Part shown: positions 23,276 through 32,571 of the stretch, in pieces
Layout: every line of letters starts with the position of its first letter
Position numbering within the stretch: position 1 is the first letter of the stretch
Origin: Rugosimonospora africana
GTDB taxonomy: Bacteria > Actinomycetota > Actinomycetes > Mycobacteriales > Micromonosporaceae
Direction of reading: 5' to 3'
NCBI RefSeq assembly: GCF_016862975.1
Contig: NZ_BONZ01000026.1
Location: 1 to 52,117 of the forward strand
DNA: 52,117 nucleotides
Position numbers and translations under genes: made by a program
Notes under the pieces: generated by a model
Databases searched by the model: none
The model's input: only the letters and a program-made list of their open reading frames with translations
What the model was told of the DNA's origin: nothing

Positions 23276-24271
23276 TCAGCGGCGGTCGCCGGCCGCGACC
23301 GTGAGAGTGGTTGGCGGATTGGCGGTGGCGGGGGCAGTGGCGGCGCTGGGGGGAGCGGCTTCGGGAGCCTGACCCGGGGAAGCGCCGGCGGTCGACTCCG
23401 GGGCACGGTGGTCGAGCCGCCGGATCGACCGGTACCGGTGGAGTGCCTGGGCCGACGCGGCGACCGCGACCAGCGCCGGGCCTCCGATGAGCACCAGGTT
23501 GGGCACCGCGAACAGCTTGAGCGCGCTGGCCAGCAGGACCACGACGAGGGCCACGCGCACCACGCCACCGGGGGCTCGCGAGGACAGCCGGGCACCGAGC
23601 AGGACTCCGGGAATCGAGCCGATGAGCACGGCGCCGGCCACGTTCAGGTTCAGGTCGCCGAACAGCGCGTGACCGAGAGCGGCCGCGGCCACCAGCGGAA
23701 TCGCCTGTACGAGATCGGTGCCGACGAGGTCGCCCGCGCGCAGCGTCGGGTACAGCGCCAGCAGCACCACGATGATCAGTGAGCCGGAGCCGACCGAGGT
23801 CATCCCGACCAGCAGGCCGCCGGCCGCACCGAGCAGGGCGGTCGGCAGGCGGCGCACCACCACCGGCCCGGGTGCGCCGGCCGCGGGGCGGCGCCGCGAG
23901 GCGTAAGCCTTGACCACCATCCCGACCACGGCGAGAACCAGTGCGCAGCCCAGCGCGTATTGAATGACTCGCTGCACCTCGGCGCCCCCGCCGAGCCACC
24001 GGGTGACCAGCACGCCGACGAACGCGCTGGGCACGCTGCCGACGCACAGCCACAGCACGACGGGCCAGTGGACCGTGCCCCGCCGGGCGTGCACCCAGCC
24101 GCCGAACGGCTTCATCACGGCGGTGGCGGCCAGGTCGCTGGAGACGGCGGCGAGCGGCGGGATGCCGAAGAACAGCACCAGGATGGGGGTCATCAGGGCG
24201 CCGCCGCCCATGCCTGTGAGCCCGACCACGATGCCCACGCCGAGGCCGGCAAGTGCCAGAACCGGATCCAT
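23276..24271 (-). CDS. TSUP-family (TauE/SafE) anion permease
   Basis: The 331-residue protein has about eight membrane segments arranged as two homologous halves, starting VLALAGLGVGIVVGLTGMGGGALMTPILVLFFG and repeated as ALLGAAGGLLVGMTSVGSGSLIIVVLLAL. The G-x-G-G-G/S-L motifs after each first helix are the TSUP signature. The family exports sulfite, sulfoacetate or related organosulfur anions. The C-terminal 60 residues are a Pro/Ala-rich tail. ATG 24271 is preceded by GACACT-N6. There is no sulfur-metabolism neighbour, so the substrate is open. Confidence 0.82.
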   Translation of the reverse strand: MDPVLALAGLGVGIVVGLTGMGGGALMTPILVLFFGIPPLAAVSSDLAATAVMKPFGGWVHARRGTVHWPVVLWLCVGSVPSAFVGVLVTRWLGGGAEVQRVIQYALGCALVLAVVGMVVKAYASRRRPAAGAPGPVVVRRLPTALLGAAGGLLVGMTSVGSGSLIIVVLLALYPTLRAGDLVGTDLVQAIPLVAAAALGHALFGDLNLNVAGAVLIGSIPGVLLGARLSSRAPGGVVRVALVVVLLASALKLFAVPNLVLIGGPALVAVAASAQALHRYRSIRRLDHRAPESTAGASPGQAPEAAPPSAATAPATANPPTTLTVAAGDRR

Positions 24272-24352
24272 CCGCTCAGTGTCGGGCACCGGCCGGGGCA
24301 TGTCTACTTTCCCGCGTGACTTGGTTGGTATTGCAGGTCACGCCCGCGTCCG

Positions 24353-24404
24353 CGACGGGTCCGGGTCGTTGCGTGGCGCCAGGCGGGCCGAGCCGGACCA
24401 GCCG
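24353..24404 (+). repeat. Family A 52-bp palindromic repeat, copy 5 (degenerate)
   Basis: Forward copy with about ten changes, still exactly 52 bp. It shares the T-A to C-G change at stem positions 10/43 with copy 4. The outer arms keep 10 of 12 pairs. Confidence 0.8.
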
Positions 24405-24414
24405 AGCCCGCGGG

Positions 24415-24864
24415 TCAGAGCGCGCGGGTGAAGACGACGAGGTCGTGGCCCGGACCGTTGTAGCCGGGTACCGGGCCGTCGACGGTGAAGCCCATCCGCC
24501 GGTGGAAGTCGATGGACGCCTGGTTGCCCGGCGAGGTGATCGCACCGACCGACTGGCGGCCGTGCTCGCGGGCCGTCTGGAAGAACCGCTCGTACATCGC
24601 CCGGGCCAGGCCGCGGCTCCTGACCCGAGGATGGACGCCGACGAAGTGGATGTACGCCCGGTCGGGCTGCGCCGGGGACGGGAAGCCGACCAGGAAACCG
24701 ACCAGCTCGCCGCCGTGGGAGGCGACGAGGCTGCTGTCGTGGAAGTGGTCGAGGAACAGCCGGGGGATCGCGGCCAGGATGGGGCGCCCCCACCAGTCGT
24801 CGACCACCGCCGCGATCGGGTCGTAGTCCGTCGGGCGTGCCGGGCGCAGGATCGGATCCGTCAT
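24415..24864 (-). CDS. GNAT-family N-acetyltransferase
   Basis: The 149-residue protein has the GNAT fold: ILRPARPTDYDPIAAVVDDWWG at the start, YIHFVGVHPRVRSRGLARAMYERFF (acetyl-CoA loop R-x-R-G-L-A) at 71-95, and SPGNQASIDFHRRMGFTV near 111-128. Its ATG lies 24 bp after the stop of the MFS exporter gene, so the two are probably co-transcribed and repressed by the divergent TetR. An acetyltransferase plus exporter suggests chemical modification with efflux of a toxic amine, which is inference. Confidence 0.82.
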   Translation of the reverse strand: MTDPILRPARPTDYDPIAAVVDDWWGRPILAAIPRLFLDHFHDSSLVASHGGELVGFLVGFPSPAQPDRAYIHFVGVHPRVRSRGLARAMYERFFQTAREHGRQSVGAITSPGNQASIDFHRRMGFTVDGPVPGYNGPGHDLVVFTRAL

Positions 24865-24887
24865 GGCCGCCATGCTCGCAGGAGCGG

Positions 24888-26504
24888 TCAGCTCCCCGTA
24901 CGCGCCGGGACCCGCTCGTCGGCGCCGGCCGGGGTCGACGACGGCTCCGCGGCGGTGGTGGTGACGGTGGCCGTGGTGGTGGCGGGAGCCGGTGCCGGGC
25001 GGACCACGACCAGGGCGATGAGCGCCGCGATCCCGGCCGCGATCGCCCCGCCGATCAGGATCTCGTTGAGCCCGTTCACGGTCGCCACACGGGCCGCCGC
25101 GGCCAGGGCCGGGCGCAGCGCCGCGGGTGCCGAGTCGGCGACCCGGAGCCCGGCACCGGAGCCGACCGCGTCGGCGATCGCGGATGCCTGACCGTGGGGT
25201 ACCCGGGCGGCGGCGAGCTGCCGCGCCATGTCGGCGGTCGCCCGGTGCTGGAACACCGCACCGAGTACGGCGACGCCGGCCGCCACGCCGATCTGGCGCA
25301 TCGTGTTGACCGTACCGGTCGCCATCCCGGCCCTGGTGTGGTCGACGGCGGCGAGGGCGGCCTGGGACATCGACGCGTTGGCCATGCCGAGGCCGACCCC
25401 GGCGACGATGAACCCGGCCAGCAGCGCGGTCCAGCGGGAGTCGCCGTGCAACTGGCCGGCGAGCCACAGGCCGAGCGCGGACAGGGCCAGGCCGCCGCCG
25501 ACGGTGACCCGGGGCGGTACCCGGTCGACCAGCCGGGCCACGATCGGCGCCGCGACGAACGAGGCGACGGTCAGCGGCAGGAAACGCAGGCCGGCCTGGA
25601 ACGGGCTGTAGTTCAGCGTGTTGACCAGGTACAGGCCGAGGTACGAGGTGGCGGCGACCAGCGTGGCCGACACCGCCCAGGCGCCGATGGACACCCCGGC
25701 GAACGACGCGTTGCGGAACAGGCGCAGGTCGAGCATCGGCTCGCGGGCGGACGCCTCCCGGATCACGAAGCCGACCAGCAGCACGGCCGCCGCGGCGAAC
25801 AGGCCGAGAATCTCCGCCGAGAGCCAGCCGTCGGCGTTGCCCCGGATCAGACCCAGCAGGAGGGCGAGCAGGCCGGCGGTGAGCAGCGCGGTCCCCGGCC
25901 AGTCGGCGGCTCGCGCGGCGGCCACCCGCGACTCCTCCAGGCGCAACCAGCCGGCGACCAGCGCGGCCAACCCGATCGGTACGTTGACCAGGAAGATCCA
26001 CCGCCAGCCCGGCCCGTCCACCAGCGCGCCACCGACCAGCGGTCCGACCGCTGTCGCGCCCGCCAGGGTCGCACCGAAGACGCCGATCGCGGCGGCCCGG
26101 GCCCGGGGCTCCGGGAATGCCGCGCCGACCAGCGGCAGGCCGACGCCGAACAGCAGCGCCCCGCCGACGCCCTGCGCGGCGCGGGTCAGGTCGAGGATCA
26201 GCGGCGACCAGGCCAGCGCGCAGGCGAGGGAACCCAGCGTGAACAGCGCCATGCCGGCCAGGAAGATCCGCCGCCGGCCGATCCGGTCGCCGAGCGTGGC
26301 GGCGGTGAGCAGCAGTCCGGCCAGCGGCAGGGTGTACGCGTCGACGACCCACTGCAGCGAGCTGAGGTCGGACCCGAAGTCGGTCTGGATGTCGCCGAGC
26401 GCGACGGCGACCACCGTCACGTCCAGCAACAGCATGAACGTCGCGACGCACACGATCGCGAGCGTCCACCGGGGGTGGCGCCGGGCCGGCGAAAGCGGTG
26501 ACAT
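24888..26504 (-). CDS. MFS drug exporter, DHA2 (14-TM) type
   Basis: The 538-residue integral membrane protein is a proton-coupled drug exporter of the EmrB/QacA group. Motif A is LGDRIGRRRIFLAGMALF near residues 67-84. Motif D1-like LLLDVTVVAVALGDIQTDF is near 25-43, and motif C-like GPLVGGALVDGPGWRWIFLVNVPIGL near 154-179. Length and hydrophobicity fit 14 helices. GAGGAGAGG precedes the ATG. It is divergent from a TetR gene across a 105-bp region with nested palindromes and is followed by a GNAT gene. Confidence 0.88.
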   Translation of the reverse strand: MSPLSPARRHPRWTLAIVCVATFMLLLDVTVVAVALGDIQTDFGSDLSSLQWVVDAYTLPLAGLLLTAATLGDRIGRRRIFLAGMALFTLGSLACALAWSPLILDLTRAAQGVGGALLFGVGLPLVGAAFPEPRARAAAIGVFGATLAGATAVGPLVGGALVDGPGWRWIFLVNVPIGLAALVAGWLRLEESRVAAARAADWPGTALLTAGLLALLLGLIRGNADGWLSAEILGLFAAAAVLLVGFVIREASAREPMLDLRLFRNASFAGVSIGAWAVSATLVAATSYLGLYLVNTLNYSPFQAGLRFLPLTVASFVAAPIVARLVDRVPPRVTVGGGLALSALGLWLAGQLHGDSRWTALLAGFIVAGVGLGMANASMSQAALAAVDHTRAGMATGTVNTMRQIGVAAGVAVLGAVFQHRATADMARQLAAARVPHGQASAIADAVGSGAGLRVADSAPAALRPALAAAARVATVNGLNEILIGGAIAAGIAALIALVVVRPAPAPATTTATVTTTAAEPSSTPAGADERVPARTGS

Positions 26505-26542
26505 GGGTAGCCTCTCCTCGCGGGAAGACGTAGGGCAACGGG

Positions 26543-26587
26543 CGTAGCCTTAACTCTGCGAGTTATGTTTACACCCGTAAGGCTACG
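26543..26587. promoter_or_regulatory. Nested palindromes, probable TetR operator of the MFS/tetR divergent promoter
   Basis: CGTAGCCTTA (26543-26552) and TAAGGCTACG (26578-26587) are perfect inverted arms. Next to the left arm lies a second palindrome, TAACTC-TGC-GAGTTA (26551-26565). Both sit between the divergent start codons. Confidence 0.6.
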
Positions 26588-26609
26588 GGCGTCAACTAAG
26601 GAGGAACGA

Positions 26610-27302
26610 GTGCCGGACGACGAGGGTGTGGGGCCGGACCGCGAACTGGGCGCGCGGGAGGGCGCGGCCGGTCCCGGTCCCGGTCCCGATCCCGGTCCCG
26701 GTCCCGGTCCAGGGCGCCGGCGACGGGCCCGGCGTGGCGAGGGTGAGCGGCTGCGCGAGGAGATCGTCACGGCGGCCAGCCGCATGCTCGCGGAGACCGG
26801 CGAGGTGGGCGAGCTGTCCCTGCGCTCCGTCGCGCGCGAGGTCGGCGTCGCCACCACCTCGATCTACCTGCACTTCCCGAGCCTCGACGAGCTGGTCCTG
26901 GCGGTGAAGACGCGCTACTTCGACGAGTTCGGCGAGGCGCTCGCCGCCGCGGCCGGGCAGGCCGGCGACGCGCCGCTGGCGCGGGTACGGGCCAGTGCCC
27001 ACCGGTACGTCCGGTACGGGCTGGAGAACCGCGGCCGGTACCTTACGATGTTCGCGTCCGAGTCGCTGCCGCCGCACCTCCTTCCCGCGGTCGGCTTCGT
27101 CGGCAGGGACCAGTTCGAGGCCGTACGGGACGAGGTCGCCGCGCTGACCGGGCCGGAGCAGGATGCCGACATGCTGGCCATCCACCTGTGGACCGCGCTG
27201 CACGGGATCGTGACCCTGCGGGCCATGCGTCCCGCGTTTCCCTGGCCGGACCTGGACCGCCAGATCGACAGCCTGATCGACCGGCTGCTGCCTGCCGGCT
27301 GA
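26610..27302 (+). CDS. TetR-family transcriptional repressor of the MFS exporter
   Basis: The 230-residue protein has the helix-turn-helix at about 47-98 (LREEIVTAASRMLAETGEVGELSLRSVAREVGVATTSIYLHFPSLDELVLAV), then a TetR_C-like domain. The first 45 residues are an unusual Pro/Gly dipeptide repeat (PGPGPDPGPGPGPG) and an arginine cluster. The repeat is encoded by GGTCCC hexamers. GTG 26610 has AAGGAGG upstream. It is divergent from the MFS gene and likely represses it and itself. Confidence 0.85.
   Translation: MPDDEGVGPDRELGAREGAAGPGPGPDPGPGPGPGRRRRARRGEGERLREEIVTAASRMLAETGEVGELSLRSVAREVGVATTSIYLHFPSLDELVLAVKTRYFDEFGEALAAAAGQAGDAPLARVRASAHRYVRYGLENRGRYLTMFASESLPPHLLPAVGFVGRDQFEAVRDEVAALTGPEQDADMLAIHLWTALHGIVTLRAMRPAFPWPDLDRQIDSLIDRLLPAG
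26666..26715 (+). repeat. GGTCCC hexamer repeat in tetR coding sequence
   Basis: About eight hexamers (GGTCCC, once GATCCC) in a row encode the PGPGPDPGPGPGPG stretch ahead of the DNA-binding domain. Confidence 0.8.
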
Positions 27303-27385
27303 GGCGGCCCGCCCACCGCCCGCGCGTGGCTGACTCGCTTGATCGAAAAGGAGCGAACGAACCTCGCGTCCGGTCTCGACCGATA

Positions 27386-27464
27386 AAACTTCCAGCGTTA
27401 GTTTAGAGAGTGCGGCACCGCTCCCCGCCCCGGCGCCACCGTGGGCCGACCACCGTGGGCCGAC
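27386..27464 (+). promoter_or_regulatory. Leader of the acyl-CoA dehydrogenase operon
   Basis: AAACT-N9-AGTTT (27386-27404) is a perfect five-base inverted repeat in an AT-rich pocket that could hold the promoter and a repressor site. A 14-bp direct repeat, CACCGTGGGCCGAC, occurs twice in tandem at 27437-27464. Confidence 0.4.
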
Positions 27465-27488
27465 GGCGCACATCTGAAGAGGGACACC

Positions 27489-28661
27489 ATGGATTTCGCA
27501 CTCAGCGACGAACAGAAGGCCATCCGCGACACCGCGCGTGCGTTCATCCGCAAGGAGGTCATGCCACTGGAGCCGGAGCTGCTCCGCCGTGAGCGTGCCC
27601 ACCAGCCCGGCCTGACCCGCGACGAACTGCGCGAGCTCCAGCTGCGCGCGAAGAAATTCGGGTTCTGGGGACTGTCCACACCCGAGGAGTACGGCGGCAT
27701 GGACCTGCCGGCCGTGACCCAGTCCCTGATCTGGACCGAGATCGGCCGGACCATCCTGCCGTTCCGCTTCGGCGGCGAGGCGGACAACATCCTGTACCAC
27801 GCCAATGAGGCGCAGCGGCAGGAGTACCTCATCCCGACCGTCGAGGGCGACCGCGTCTCGTGCTTCGCCATCACCGAGCCGGGTGCCGGATCGGATGCGG
27901 CCAACATCAAGCTGTCCGCGCGCCGGGACGGCGACGACTGGGTGCTCAACGGCGAGAAGACGTTCATCACCAACGGAAACGACGCGGATTTCGCCATCGT
28001 GGTCGGGGTCACCGACCCGGAACGCGGGGTGCGCGGCGGCGGCACCACGGCGTTCCTGGTCGACCGCGCGATGGGCTGGCGCTCCGAGTTCATCCAGACG
28101 ATGGGCGAGGGCGGACCGGCGTCGCTGGTCTTCGAGGACGTCCGGGTGCCCGGGCGCAACGTGCTCGGCGAGGTCGGGCAGGGCTTCGAGCTGGGCATGC
28201 AGTGGATCGGCAGGGGCCGGTACATCATCCCGTCGCACGCACTGGGCATCGCCGAACGGGCGCTGCAGATGGCGATCGACCACGCGAACACCCGGGAGAC
28301 GTTCGGCCGCCCGATCGGCGCCAACCAGGCCATCCAGTGGATGATCGCGGACTCGGAGACCGAGCTGGAGGCCGCCCGCTGGCTCGTGCTGCGGGCCGCC
28401 TGGACAGTCGATCAGGGTACGGACCCGCGCCACGCCTCCTCGATGGCGAAGCTGTACGGGGCCGGCATGGTCAACCGCGTCGTCGACCGGGTCATGCAGA
28501 TCCACGGCGGCATGGGCTACACCCGCGAACTGCCGATCGAACGCTGGTACCGGCAGGTGCGGCTGATCCGCATCTACGAAGGTACGGACGAGATGCAGCG
28601 ACTGATCATCTCGCGCGACCTGTTGCGCGGGTACACCACGATCGGAGGACACCTCGGATGA
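27489..28661 (+). CDS. Acyl-CoA dehydrogenase
   Basis: The 390-residue FAD flavoprotein introduces a trans-2 double bond into acyl-CoA, the first step of beta-oxidation. It has the full three-domain fold: MDFALSDEQKAIRDTARAFIRKEV at the N-terminus, the FAD/substrate loop CFAITEPGAGSDAANIKLSARRDGDDWVLNGEKTFITNG near 128-167, and QIHGGMGYTRELPIERWYRQVRLIRIYEGTDEMQ near 336-370. The catalytic base is probably E364 (YEGT). RETFGRPIGANQAIQ is the usual FAD-binding loop. The stop overlaps the start of an acyl-CoA synthetase (ATGA), so the two are translationally coupled. Confidence 0.92.
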   Translation: MDFALSDEQKAIRDTARAFIRKEVMPLEPELLRRERAHQPGLTRDELRELQLRAKKFGFWGLSTPEEYGGMDLPAVTQSLIWTEIGRTILPFRFGGEADNILYHANEAQRQEYLIPTVEGDRVSCFAITEPGAGSDAANIKLSARRDGDDWVLNGEKTFITNGNDADFAIVVGVTDPERGVRGGGTTAFLVDRAMGWRSEFIQTMGEGGPASLVFEDVRVPGRNVLGEVGQGFELGMQWIGRGRYIIPSHALGIAERALQMAIDHANTRETFGRPIGANQAIQWMIADSETELEAARWLVLRAAWTVDQGTDPRHASSMAKLYGAGMVNRVVDRVMQIHGGMGYTRELPIERWYRQVRLIRIYEGTDEMQRLIISRDLLRGYTTIGGHLG

Positions 28662-30199
28662 CCATGTTGTCGCTGGCGAGCACGCTCGCCGAGTCCGCCC
28701 GGCGGTACCCGGACAAGACGGCCGTCGTCGACGGCGACCTGCGCGTGCCGTACGGGCAGCTGTGGCGCGAGGCTCGCGGGTACGCGGCGGGACTGCGCGA
28801 GCTGGGTGTGCGCCCCGGTGACGTGGTGGCACTGCTCGCTCCGAACACGGTGGACTTTCCCCGCGCGTACTACGGCGCGCTCGCGGTCGGCGCGGTCATC
28901 GTCCCGGTACACCTGTTGCTGACCGCGGATGAGGCGGCGTACGTGCTGCGGGACAGTGGTGCGCGGATGCTGATCTGCCACACCGCCCTGCTGGCCATGG
29001 GTGCCGCGGCCGGCGGCTCGGCCGGCGTACCGGTCGTCACGGTCGGGCCGGCCGTCACCGGTGAGTCCACAGTGGACGTCCCGCGGCTGGAGGACGTGTC
29101 GGCGGCGCTCGACCCGGTACCGACGTTCGAGTCCCGGCAGGCCGAGGACCCCGCCGTCATCCTCTACACCAGCGGCACCACCGGGGTGCCGAAGGGCGCC
29201 GTGCTCACCCACCTGAACCTGGTGATGAACGCGGTGGTCAACACGTTCGACGCGAACGACGCACAGCACGACGACATCGTGCTCGGCTGCCTACCGTTGT
29301 TCCATTCCTTCGGTCAGACCGTCAGCATGAACGGCGCGTTCCGCATCGGCGCCACTCTGGTGATGCTGGCCCGGTTCTCCGGCCCGGCCGCGATCGAGCT
29401 GATGCTGCGCGAGAACGTGAACGTGTTCCAGGGCGTACCGACGATGTATGTGGCGCTGGCCGAGGCGGCCGGCGGGTACGAACGGCTGCCCCGGTTGCGG
29501 CTGTGCATCTCCGGCGGCGCGTCGCTGCCGATGGCCGTGCTCGAGCGGTTCAACGCCGCGTTCGACACGACCATCTTCGAGGGGTACGGGCTGTCCGAGA
29601 CGTCGCCGACCGCGACCACCAACCAGCCGCACTTCGGTACGAAGGCCGGTACGGTCGGCCACCCGGTCTGGGGCGTGGAGGTGGAGATCGCCCGAGCGGA
29701 GGTCGACGAGCGCATCGAACTGCTGCCGGTCGGTGAACTCGGCGAGATCGTGATCCGGGGGCACAACGTGTTCGCCGGGTACCTCGGCCGTCCCGAGGAG
29801 ACCGCGCGGACCGTCGTCGACGGCTGGTTCCGCAGCGGCGACCTGGGTACGAAGGACGAGCAGGGTTTCATCACCATCGTCGACCGGAAGAAGGACATGA
29901 TCATCCGCGGCGGGTTCAACGTGTACCCGCGCGAGGTCGAGGAGGTACTGGCCCGGTACCCCGGGATCGTTCAGGTCGCGGTCATCGGCGTACCCGACGA
30001 GACGCACGGCGAGGAGATCTGGGCCGTGGCGGTCCTGGACAAGGACACGTCCCTCACCGAGGACGAACTCGTCGCGTGGTCCAGGGAGCAGCTCGGCCGG
30101 CACAAGTACCCGCGCCAGGTCCGGTTCGTCGACGAGCTGCCGGTCGGCCCGAGCCACAAGGTGCTGAAGCGGGAACTGCGCCGCACGTTCGGCGGCTGA
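28658..30199 (+). CDS. Acyl-CoA synthetase (long/medium-chain fatty acid:CoA ligase family, FadD-like)
   Basis: The 513-residue ANL-superfamily enzyme activates a carboxylic acid as its adenylate and then the CoA thioester. Visible motifs are the P-loop YTSGTTGVPKGAVLTH near 170, CLPLFHSFGQT near 212, IFEGYGLSETSP near 306, GWFRSGDLG near 390, DRKKDMIIRGGFNVYPREVEEVL near 410, and the catalytic lysine in GPSHKVLKREL near 503. It overlaps the acyl-CoA dehydrogenase gene by four bases. Together they make an acyl substrate's CoA ester and oxidise it. The chain length or aromatic nature of the substrate is not decided by sequence alone. Confidence 0.9.
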   Translation: MTMLSLASTLAESARRYPDKTAVVDGDLRVPYGQLWREARGYAAGLRELGVRPGDVVALLAPNTVDFPRAYYGALAVGAVIVPVHLLLTADEAAYVLRDSGARMLICHTALLAMGAAAGGSAGVPVVTVGPAVTGESTVDVPRLEDVSAALDPVPTFESRQAEDPAVILYTSGTTGVPKGAVLTHLNLVMNAVVNTFDANDAQHDDIVLGCLPLFHSFGQTVSMNGAFRIGATLVMLARFSGPAAIELMLRENVNVFQGVPTMYVALAEAAGGYERLPRLRLCISGGASLPMAVLERFNAAFDTTIFEGYGLSETSPTATTNQPHFGTKAGTVGHPVWGVEVEIARAEVDERIELLPVGELGEIVIRGHNVFAGYLGRPEETARTVVDGWFRSGDLGTKDEQGFITIVDRKKDMIIRGGFNVYPREVEEVLARYPGIVQVAVIGVPDETHGEEIWAVAVLDKDTSLTEDELVAWSREQLGRHKYPRQVRFVDELPVGPSHKVLKRELRRTFGG

Positions 30200-30201
30200 C
30201 C

Positions 30202-32499
30202 TCAGCGGCCCACCGGGGCCGGCTCGGCCGCCACGGGCGCGTCGGCACCGGTGGGCTCCTCCTCGAGGGACAGCGTCGGCAGGGCGCGGCCCAGCCACCG
30301 GGGCAGCCACCAGTTGGACCTGCCGAGCAGAGCCATCACCGCGGGTACCAGCAGACTGCGGATGACCACGGCGTCGAGCAGGACCGCGCTGGCCAGCCCG
30401 AGACCGGCTATCTTCACCACCCGGTTCCCGCCCATCACGAACGAGGCGAAGACCAGCACCATGATGATGGCGGCGGCGGTGATGGTACGACCGGTCGCCG
30501 CCAGCCCGCGCACCACGGCCGCGCGGTTGTCCCGCAACCGGTGCCACTCCTCCTGGATGCGGCCGACGAGGAAGACTTCGTAGTCCATCGACAGGCCGAA
30601 CAGCCCGGCGAACAGCAGCACCGGAAGATACGGCTCGATCGGCCCGGTCCGGTCCACCCCGATCAGCGAGCCGGCCCAGCCCCACTCGAACACGGCGGTG
30701 AGGATGCCGAACGCGGCGCCGGCCGCGAGCAGGTTCATCAGCGCCGCGGTCAGCGGCACCAGCAGGCTGCGGAAGACGATGGTGAGCAGAATGAACGAGA
30801 TGCCCACCACGGTCGCGATGAACAGCGGCAGCCGGTCGGTGAGCGCCTGCGAGAAGTCGACGTCGACGGCGGTCGTGCCGCCCACGTACAGCCGGGTGCC
30901 GGTGCCGTCGGTCGCCTGCGGGATGACCCGGGCACGCAGGTCCCGCACCAGATCCGCGGTCGCCTCGTCCTGCGGCGAACTGGCCGGGTAGACGGTCAGC
31001 ACCGCGACGGTGCCACCGTCCCGGGCCGGGGCGAACACGGCCGGTGGTACCCGGGCCACGTCGTCGTGGTGGGCCAGGCCGGCCGCCAGCCCCTGGACCG
31101 CCTCGCGCGCCCCGGTGCGGTCCATCCGGCCGGTGATGACCAGCGGGCCGGTGTACCCCGGCCCGAATCCCTCGGCCAGCAGGTCGTACGCCGCCCTCGT
31201 GGTGCTGCCCTTCGGATCCAGGCCGGCGTCGGAGATGCCCAGGCGCATGGACAGCAGCGGCAGCGCGAGCAGCACGATGGCGGCCACCGTGGCGAGCGTC
31301 GAGGTCACCGGCCGGCCGATGATGGCCCGCGCCCACCGGCTCCACGCACGCCCCTCCTTCTCGGCCCGCGGCCGCCCCTCCCGCTCGGCTTGCGCCCGGC
31401 CGTCCTGCTCGGCTTGCGGCCGTCCTTCCCGCCCGGCCTGCGGCCGCCCTTCCTGCTCGGCTTGCGGCCGTCCGTCCGCCAGCCGGCGCCGTTCGCGCCG
31501 GGACAGCACCCGCTTGCCGATCACCCGCAGCAGCGCCGGCAGCAGCGTCAGCGCGGCGAGCATCGTCAGCAGGACCGCGACGCTGGAACCGATCGCGATG
31601 CCGTACAGGAAGTTCAGGCGCACGGTGAACATGCCCAGCAGTGCCACGCAGACGGTCAGCCCGGCGAACAGCACACTGCGCCCCGAGGTGACGGCCGCCG
31701 CGCCCAGCGCGTCCTCCGGCGTGCGGCCGGCCTTGATGCCCTGCCGGTACCGGGTGACGATGAACAACGCGTAGTCGACCCCGACCCCGAGACCCATCAA
31801 CGCGGTGATCTGTGGACTGACCTGTGCGACGTTCATGACGTGGGTCAGCAGCCCGACGACCGCGACTCCGGAGCCGACCGACACGGCCGCGGTGAGCACC
31901 GGCATCAGCATGGAGAACAGCGACCCGAACGTGACCAGCAGGACCACGGCGGCCGCGAGCAGCCCGATGTACGCACCGCCCAGGCTCGGCGGCGACGCCC
32001 GCATGGCGACCTGGCCGGACACCTCGACCGTCAGCCCGGACTGGCCGGCCGAGCGGGCCACGTCCACCAGTTGCCGGGCCTGGCCCGTGGTGACCTTGTT
32101 GGCTCCGGCGCTGTACGAGACCGTGGCGAAGGCGACCCGCCCGTTGCCGGCGACCTGCGGCTGGCCCTGCGGCGAGTACGGCGAGATCACCTGTGTCACG
32201 TGCGGCAGACCGGCCACCCGGGCGAGCATCGGATCGATCCGCGCGCGGATCTGGGCGTCGGTCACCGAACCGCGCGAGGTGGCGAACACGATCCGTTCCG
32301 AATCGCCGGCCTGGACGCCGCCCTGGACCTGGCTCAGCAGGTCCTGGGCGCGCGAACTGTCGGAGGCCGGGAGGTTGACGGTGTCGCGGTAGTCGCTGCC
32401 GAGGGCGCGGTCGGCCAGGGTGAGGCCGACCAGGACGACCAGCCAGGCCGCGATGACCCAGCCGGCGTGGCGGTGGCAGAACAGAACTACCCGACGCAT
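30202..32499 (-). CDS. MMPL-family (RND superfamily) membrane transporter
   Basis: The 765-residue protein has two repeats, each with one helix, a large extracytoplasmic loop and five further helices. The first starts VVLFCHRHAGWVIAAWLVVLVGLTLADRALG, and MGLGVGVDYALFIVTRYRQG near 231 is the MMPL signature. The second half starts after a charged cytoplasmic stretch at about 346-400 (ADGRPQAEQEGRPQAGREG repeats) and carries GLSMDYEVFLVGRIQEEW near 640. These transporters move lipids, siderophores or drugs. GGAGGAATCC precedes ATG 32499. It converges on the acyl-CoA synthetase gene with a two-base gap and diverges from a TetR gene. Confidence 0.9.
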   Translation of the reverse strand: MRRVVLFCHRHAGWVIAAWLVVLVGLTLADRALGSDYRDTVNLPASDSSRAQDLLSQVQGGVQAGDSERIVFATSRGSVTDAQIRARIDPMLARVAGLPHVTQVISPYSPQGQPQVAGNGRVAFATVSYSAGANKVTTGQARQLVDVARSAGQSGLTVEVSGQVAMRASPPSLGGAYIGLLAAAVVLLVTFGSLFSMLMPVLTAAVSVGSGVAVVGLLTHVMNVAQVSPQITALMGLGVGVDYALFIVTRYRQGIKAGRTPEDALGAAAVTSGRSVLFAGLTVCVALLGMFTVRLNFLYGIAIGSSVAVLLTMLAALTLLPALLRVIGKRVLSRRERRRLADGRPQAEQEGRPQAGREGRPQAEQDGRAQAEREGRPRAEKEGRAWSRWARAIIGRPVTSTLATVAAIVLLALPLLSMRLGISDAGLDPKGSTTRAAYDLLAEGFGPGYTGPLVITGRMDRTGAREAVQGLAAGLAHHDDVARVPPAVFAPARDGGTVAVLTVYPASSPQDEATADLVRDLRARVIPQATDGTGTRLYVGGTTAVDVDFSQALTDRLPLFIATVVGISFILLTIVFRSLLVPLTAALMNLLAAGAAFGILTAVFEWGWAGSLIGVDRTGPIEPYLPVLLFAGLFGLSMDYEVFLVGRIQEEWHRLRDNRAAVVRGLAATGRTITAAAIIMVLVFASFVMGGNRVVKIAGLGLASAVLLDAVVIRSLLVPAVMALLGRSNWWLPRWLGRALPTLSLEEEPTGADAPVAAEPAPVGR
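31340..31490 (-). repeat. Tandem repeats in the MMPL cytoplasmic loop
   Basis: About six imperfect units of roughly 24 bp encode GRPQAEQE-like octapeptides between the two MMPL halves. All keep frame. Confidence 0.75.
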
Positions 32500-32571
32500 G
32501 GATTCCTCCGAGTCTGCGGTGGCTTCCGTCGCCGCCCAGTGGCGTCTTCCGTCGCCCACCGAACTGTCGCG

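Noticed and set aside
4647-24404. Family A elements as insertion sequences
   Set aside because: They are 52 bp with no coding capacity and I could see no obvious target-site duplication around the single copies.
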